Source: Parcubacteria group bacterium CG_4_9_14_0_2_um_filter_35_11 (GTDB lineage Bacteria > Patescibacteriota > Minisyncoccia > Minisyncoccales > GCA-002788555). From it: a stretch of 15,850 nt of DNA. The notes under the pieces were generated by a model. It saw only the letters and a list, made by a program, of their open reading frames with translations, was not told the DNA's origin and ran no database searches. Made by a program: the position numbers and the translations under genes. Shown in pieces: positions 12,039-15,850 of this stretch. The stretch is from positions 275-16,124 of the forward strand of contig PFRL01000030.1 of assembly GCA_002788555.1 (NCBI GenBank). Reading direction: 5' to 3'. Positions within the stretch are counted from its first letter, which is position 1. Every line of letters starts with the position of its first letter.

Positions 12039-12125
12039 CCCCATTAGAAGTTTTAATTGTAAAGCCATTAACCTACTGTTATTTTTATCTTGTAAGTTTT
12101 CCATATAAACCCACTTCTAACGGGG
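12039..12125. repeat. 87-bp element with terminal inverted repeats, second copy of the CCCCrTTAGAAG type
   Basis: CCCCATTAGAAG (12039-12050) pairs with CTTCTAACGGGG (12114-12125) with one wobble position. The ends match those of the element at 10079-10156; the interior is unrelated by eye. It lies between the short RNA promoter and the 3' end of the FemAB-like gene. Confidence 0.75.
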
Positions 12126-12139
12126 TCAAGGTTTTTAAA

Positions 12140-13144
12140 TTAAAATCCTTTAATAAGTTTATAGATTTTGTACCAAAAACTCTGAAAAACAAAATCTTTT
12201 CCATTTTGATATTCTAACTCTTCTCCTTGAAAGCTTTTTTTAAATCGAGTTAATCCTGGCCATCTTTTTTCATCAATCCCCCAAAAATCATATCGCTCAT
12301 AACCTCTTTTTTGAGATTCTTGGATTTGAGTCCACTGAAGAAGATGGGGAGCCATTATCTTCCGGTATTTATAGTCTGCCCCACCATGTAAATAGGTTGT
12401 CTTTTTTCCAAAAAAGATTAAAAGATTAGCGGCAATAATCTTTTGTTTGTATTCCGCCAGGAATAATTCGCTAGGTAAATTTTCTAAGATTTTTTTATAG
12501 TATCCTTTCTGATAAGGCGCGAACTTATCTCTTGTCGCAGTCCTTTGAACTAATTTATAGAAAATATCAATATATTTACTCGCTGCCTGTTGCATGTTAT
12601 GTGTTGTATGTTGTGTGTTGTATGTTGCTGTGAATATTTTTACTCCTTTCCTTTGAGCTAATCTTATATTATATCTTGTCTTGGGGTGAAAATTCTTAAA
12701 AATCTCCTCTCCAGATTTTTTTAGATCTAAGATTAAGGTCTTTTTGGGCTGAATTCTTTCAAAGCTTTTTTCTCCTTCGAGGTCTTTTGGCCATGGCAAG
12801 GTAGGTTCAATTTTTAAAAAAACTGCATTCTCTTTTTGGGCAATTTTTTTTGCTTCTTTGAAAACTAAATTGAGAATTTTCCTCCTTGCCTTGACAAAAA
12901 GTTCTTCCTTAAAACAGGGACCGTAAGGAATATATAAGAAGTTTTTAAGATTTAAAGGAAAGGTTTCTTTGATTAATTGAGCTTCTCCAAGAACCTTGTT
13001 TTCTTCTCCAAGACAAAATCTCCAAATCTTTTTTAAAAGAGAGGTTTGAAATTCTCCCCATCCCCAACTTTGTAAAAAGCTTCCTCGATTTTCTGCTAAG
13101 AATTTATTCCATTCGTCTTTGGTAGTTAAAGAAAGTATTCTCAT
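12140..13144 (-). CDS. FemABX-like peptidoglycan aminoacyltransferase
   Basis: 334 residues with the double-GNAT pattern of Fem transferases, which add amino acids from aminoacyl-tRNA to the lipid II peptide bridge. Visible blocks: SFLQSWGWGEFQ (22-33), YIPYGP (71-76), PKTRYNIRLAQRKGVKI (154-170), the RTATRDKFAP block (201-210), YLHGGADYKYRKIMAPHLLQW (251-271), YDFWGI (285-290) and GLTRFKKSFQG (297-307). The tRNA-binding coiled-coil arm of FemA is not seen. Residues about 173-186 are encoded by a 14-bp tandem repeat and look inserted after KGVKI. Together with murB and the M23 peptidase it points to a complete wall pathway. It is divergent from uvrB, with 75 bp between the starts. Confidence 0.88.
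   Translation of the reverse strand: MRILSLTTKDEWNKFLAENRGSFLQSWGWGEFQTSLLKKIWRFCLGEENKVLGEAQLIKETFPLNLKNFLYIPYGPCFKEELFVKARRKILNLVFKEAKKIAQKENAVFLKIEPTLPWPKDLEGEKSFERIQPKKTLILDLKKSGEEIFKNFHPKTRYNIRLAQRKGVKIFTATYNTQHTTHNMQQAASKYIDIFYKLVQRTATRDKFAPYQKGYYKKILENLPSELFLAEYKQKIIAANLLIFFGKKTTYLHGGADYKYRKIMAPHLLQWTQIQESQKRGYERYDFWGIDEKRWPGLTRFKKSFQGEELEYQNGKDFVFQSFWYKIYKLIKGF
12586..12627. repeat. 14-bp tandem repeat within the FemAB-like gene
   Basis: TGTGTTGTATGTTG occurs twice perfectly (12600-12613 and 12614-12627), preceded by a 10-of-14 match (12586-12599). The unit length is not a multiple of three, so gain or loss of one unit shifts the reading frame. Confidence 0.8.
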
Positions 13145-13170
13145 AAAAGACTTAAAGTGATACCATAAAT

Positions 13171-13192
13171 AATTAGAATATCATATCTAATT
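13171..13192. promoter_or_regulatory. 22-bp inverted repeat between uvrB and the FemAB-like gene, possible operator
   Basis: AATTAGA (13171-13177) and TCTAATT (13186-13192) are perfect 7-bp arms with an 8-bp centre ATATCATA. It matches neither the E. coli (CTGT-N8-ACAG) nor the Gram-positive (GAAC-N4-GTTC) LexA box. Its place 28 bp before uvrB makes a repressor site conceivable. Confidence 0.4.
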
Positions 13193-13219
13193 AATTTAAG
13201 AAAGATAACACTCAAACCT

Positions 13220-15241
13220 ATGAAGGGCTTTCGTCTTTATTCAAAGTTTAACCCAACACCCCCACAGCAGGAGGCGGCAGAGAAAATCAGTAAAAATATT
13301 AAGAAAGGTAAAAAGCATCAGGTCCTTTTGGGTGTGACTGGTTGCGGTAAAACTTTTGTTATGGCTAATGTTATTGAAAAAATCCAAAAGCCCGTCTTGG
13401 TTATCTCACATAATAAAACGTTGGCTGCCCAGCTTTATCAGGAGTTTAAAGAGTTTTTTCCAGAAAATGCTGTCCATTATTTTGTCTCTTATTATGATTA
13501 TTATCAGCCTGAAGCCTATATCCCCCAAACCGATACTTATATTGAAAAAGACGCAAAAATCAATGAAGTGATTGATAGACTTCGCCATGAAGCAACTCAA
13601 GGCTTGATGACAAGAAACGATGTGATAATAGTGGCTTCTGTCTCATGCATTTATAATATTGGTTCTCCAGAAAACTATCAAAATGTTTCGCTTTCCTTAA
13701 AAAGGGGTGAGAGAATAGGAAGAAGGGAATTACTTTTAAACCTGGTTCGGTTACAATACGAACGTAATGAATATGATTTTTTGCCAGGAAGTTTTAGGGT
13801 GAGAGGCAGTTTAATTGAAGTTTTCTCGCCGACTGGAAGAGAAATAATAAAAATAGAACTCGTAGGAGATCGTATCAAACAAATGTTTCAAAATTCATCA
13901 CAAGGTCCCCAGTTAAAAGAAGGGAATCTAGGAGAGATTAAAAAGTCATTTCTAAAATTTAGACCTGAGTTTTTTCAAATAACTGAATGTAAATTATTCC
14001 CTGCGAAATTTTGGGTCACCCCACAAGACAAAATTTATTTGGCTCTGGAAAATATTAAACTTGAACTTCATGAAAGGATAAAAGAACTGAAAAAAGGGGG
14101 AGAGTTTCTTGAGGCAGAAAGGTTACAAAGGAAGACAAATTACGATATTGAAATGATAAAAGAGACTGGGTGGTGTCACGGAATTGAAAATTATTCAAGG
14201 CACCTTGAGTTCCGAGAAAAAGGAGCTCCTCCCTTTACTTTAATTGACTATTATCCTAGGGATTTTTTAATCTTTATTGACGAATCCCATCAGACTATTC
14301 CCCAGCTTCGCTCAATGGAAGCTGGCGATAAAGCTCGAAAAAATACTTTAATTGAATATGGATTCCGCCTCCCTTCGGCTCTCGATAACCGTCCTCTGAA
14401 ATTTTCTGAATTTGAGGAAAAAATTACTCAAGCTCTCCATGCATCAGCAACTCCTGGTCCGTACGAAATTTCAAAGATAAAAAAGGAGAAGCCGAGACTT
14501 TTGACAGAAATTTTGATTAGACCAACGGGACTCCTCGACCCTAAAATTAAAATAAAACCAACTGAAAACCAAGTTCAAGATTTAATCAAAGAAATCCAAG
14601 GGGCCGTTCAGGCCGGAGAAAGAGTTCTTGTCACAACTTTGACCAAAAGACTAGCAGAGGACTTGGCGGATTATCTTGAAGAGAGGGGGTTTAAGGTTCA
14701 TTACCTCCATTCTGAGATTAAAACTTTAGAGCGACCAGGAATTCTAAAAGATTTAAGGCTGGGGAAATACGATATTATTGTCGGAATTAATCTTTTGAGA
14801 GAGGGTCTTGACCTTCCAGAAGTTGCCTTAATTGGAATTTTGGACGCTGATAAAGAAGGATTTTTGAGGTCAGAGACGACATTAATTCAAACCATGGGAA
14901 GAGCTGCTCGACATCTCAAAGGAAGAGTAGTTATGTATGCCGATGAAATTACTGGCTCAATTAAGAAAGCTCTAAAAGAAAGTCAAAGAAGAAGGAAGAT
15001 CCAAGAGGAATATAATAAGATTCATCATATTACCCCCAGCCCCATCAAAAAAGAGATTAGAGAGTGGGAATGGGCTCAAGAAGAAGTAAAAATAAAGGGC
15101 CTGGTAGAATTAGCCAAGATTAAGGACATAAAATATTTAAAAAAGGAAATGGAAAAAGCAGCGAAAGAACTTGATTTTGAGAAGGCAGCAAAAATCAGAG
15201 ATGAGATAAAAAGATTAAACAAACAAAAAACTAACAACTAA
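13220..15241 (+). CDS. uvrB: Excinuclease ABC subunit UvrB
   Basis: 673 residues, the usual UvrB size. UvrB is the damage-verifying helicase-like core of nucleotide excision repair, loaded by UvrA and cut with UvrC. Motifs: Walker A GVTGCGKT (38-45), the DNA-clamping beta-hairpin YYDYYQPEAYIPQTDTYI (91-108), the SCIYNIGSPENY segment (142-153), GIENYSRHLEFR (321-332), Walker B DESH (354-357), GFRLPSALDNRP (381-392), SATPGPYE (409-416), the VTTLTKRLAEDL and GINLLREGLDLPE helicase blocks, QTMGRAARH, and a C-terminal UVR domain (EKAAKELDFEKAAKIRDEIKRL) for UvrC binding. About 18 extra residues lie between GDRI and LFPAKFWV compared with B. subtilis. No clear ribosome binding site is present. uvrA and uvrC are not in the window. 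Confidence 0.98.
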   Translation: MKGFRLYSKFNPTPPQQEAAEKISKNIKKGKKHQVLLGVTGCGKTFVMANVIEKIQKPVLVISHNKTLAAQLYQEFKEFFPENAVHYFVSYYDYYQPEAYIPQTDTYIEKDAKINEVIDRLRHEATQGLMTRNDVIIVASVSCIYNIGSPENYQNVSLSLKRGERIGRRELLLNLVRLQYERNEYDFLPGSFRVRGSLIEVFSPTGREIIKIELVGDRIKQMFQNSSQGPQLKEGNLGEIKKSFLKFRPEFFQITECKLFPAKFWVTPQDKIYLALENIKLELHERIKELKKGGEFLEAERLQRKTNYDIEMIKETGWCHGIENYSRHLEFREKGAPPFTLIDYYPRDFLIFIDESHQTIPQLRSMEAGDKARKNTLIEYGFRLPSALDNRPLKFSEFEEKITQALHASATPGPYEISKIKKEKPRLLTEILIRPTGLLDPKIKIKPTENQVQDLIKEIQGAVQAGERVLVTTLTKRLAEDLADYLEERGFKVHYLHSEIKTLERPGILKDLRLGKYDIIVGINLLREGLDLPEVALIGILDADKEGFLRSETTLIQTMGRAARHLKGRVVMYADEITGSIKKALKESQRRRKIQEEYNKIHHITPSPIKKEIREWEWAQEEVKIKGLVELAKIKDIKYLKKEMEKAAKELDFEKAAKIRDEIKRLNKQKTNN

Positions 15242-15298
15242 TAACCTACTATATATCAAATAAAATGGTGGCTTCCAATTTTGTTTTGTTGACTCCGC

Positions 15299-15748
15299 TC
15301 ATTTAAAAACTTCTCTTTCTATTTGGTTTAACTTCTCTAATCTTCTAATATACTTTTCTTTTTTAAAAAACTCTGTTCCTAACCAGGTTTTAATAATTTT
15401 CTTAGTATTTTTGAAAGAAACAACATGGGCTCCTATACATAAGATATTGGAATCGAGGTGCTCTCGAGCCTGCTCAGCAACTTTTTTGGTTGTAACATTG
15501 ACCGCTCTTATTCCTTTAACTTTATTAGCTACCATAGATGTCCCCAAACCATTAGTACAAATAAGTATACCTTTTCCGCCTGTTTCGATAACCTTTTTAG
15601 CTACAATTATCGCGTAATCAGTAAAATCATCGTTTGGCTCAAATTTTAAATCGCCCAAGTCTTGATATTCTACCTTGAACTCATCTAAAAATTTCTTAAT
15701 TTTTTCTTTAAAGGTAAAACCCCCGTGATCAGCGCCTAAATATATCAT
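15299..15748 (-). CDS. RpiB/LacAB-type sugar-phosphate isomerase
   Basis: 149 residues, the family's usual size. Ribose-5-phosphate isomerase B interconverts ribose 5-phosphate and ribulose 5-phosphate. Visible: GADHGGF (5-11), DFTDYA (41-46), the Cys64 region LICTNGLGTSMVANKVKGIRA (62-82) and AREHLDSNILCIGAHVV (94-110) with His97 matching the ring-opening His. The usual CGTGxG loop reads CTNGLG here, so the substrate-contacting loop differs; a related aldose-ketose isomerase activity is possible. In an organism with few central carbon genes it would feed nucleotide synthesis. It is convergent with uvrB, and its upstream neighbour is outside the window. Confidence 0.9.
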   Translation of the reverse strand: MIYLGADHGGFTFKEKIKKFLDEFKVEYQDLGDLKFEPNDDFTDYAIIVAKKVIETGGKGILICTNGLGTSMVANKVKGIRAVNVTTKKVAEQAREHLDSNILCIGAHVVSFKNTKKIIKTWLGTEFFKKEKYIRRLEKLNQIEREVFK

Positions 15749-15768
15749 ATTAATAGGTTAAAAATTGG

Positions 15769-15774
15769 ATTATA
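15769..15774 (-). promoter_or_regulatory. -10 box for the isomerase gene
   Basis: TATAAT (15774-15769) lies 20 bp before the ATG at 15748, giving a leader of about 14 nt. No convincing -35 is visible at 17 bp, and no Shine-Dalgarno is present. Confidence 0.5.
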
Positions 15775-15850
15775 TTAGAATGTAAATCCTTTTAACTCTC
15801 TCGCACAATATATTGTAACAGAACTACATATACAAATACCAGTATTTGAA

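Noticed and set aside
12032..12217. 61-codon plus-strand reading frame
   Set aside because: It spans an inverted-repeat element and the antisense of the FemAB-like 3' end, lacks a ribosome binding site and has no recognisable protein pattern.
15257..15285. Possible terminator AAAATGG...CCAATTTT between uvrB and the isomerase gene
   Set aside because: The stem is short, bulged and AT-rich, with no clear U-tract; not strong enough to call.
1..15850. CRISPR array, rRNA, prophage, insertion sequence with transposase, or defence system
   Set aside because: No regularly spaced repeats, RNA gene signatures, transposase, nuclease or integrase genes are visible; the genes are mainly housekeeping.

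Overview
The window looks like a chromosomal segment of an ultra-small, AT-rich bacterium, most likely of the Candidate Phyla Radiation (Patescibacteria, Parcubacteria-like). The grounds are low GC by eye, a functionally scattered gene order with very short spacers, lysine/isoleucine-rich compact proteins, frequent lack of Shine-Dalgarno sequences, and numerous CCCC...GGGG palindromic repeats. The genes read through in the standard code with no in-frame TGA, which argues against the TGA=Gly lineages. The placement is inference; no rRNA or tRNA is present.

Layout. Positions 1-3740 (minus strand) look like one operon: acylphosphatase, membrane-anchored M23 peptidase, RNA 3'-phosphate cyclase RtcA, a DUF362 protein and a CPBP (CAAX-like) membrane protease cut by the window edge. 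Positions 3780-4040 hold a solitary 62-residue plus-strand protein with its own promoter, a strong ribosome binding site and a terminator overlapping its stop codon. Next come a class 1A-like dihydroorotate dehydrogenase and a tiny two-helix membrane protein (minus), divergent from a eukaryotic-type PPP phosphatase (plus), then a SAMHD1-like HD phosphohydrolase (minus). Positions 7200-10220 are the hpf-secA pair (minus), followed upstream by a 27-residue histone-H1-like peptide gene too short for ordinary gene calling, and murB. Positions 11521-12139 are a 0.6 kb gene-free region with two near-consensus promoters, a short structured RNA ending at a terminator, and a folded murB leader. The right end holds a FemAB-like aminoacyltransferase (minus), uvrB (plus) and an RpiB-type isomerase (minus).

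Functional themes are cell wall (murB, FemAB, M23), protein export and ribosome hibernation (secA, hpf), DNA repair (uvrB), and nucleotide/RNA metabolism (dihydroorotate dehydrogenase, HD hydrolase, rtcA).

The most unusual content is a set of palindromic elements ending in CCC(C) and GGG(G). They lie in spacers, immediately before start codons, and in frame inside two protein genes (rtcA, murB). A further oddity is a second copy of the secA 3' end just downstream of secA, differing only at third codon positions and separated from the gene by one of these hairpins. Functions beyond clear family membership are inference from sequence reading alone; no database search was possible.
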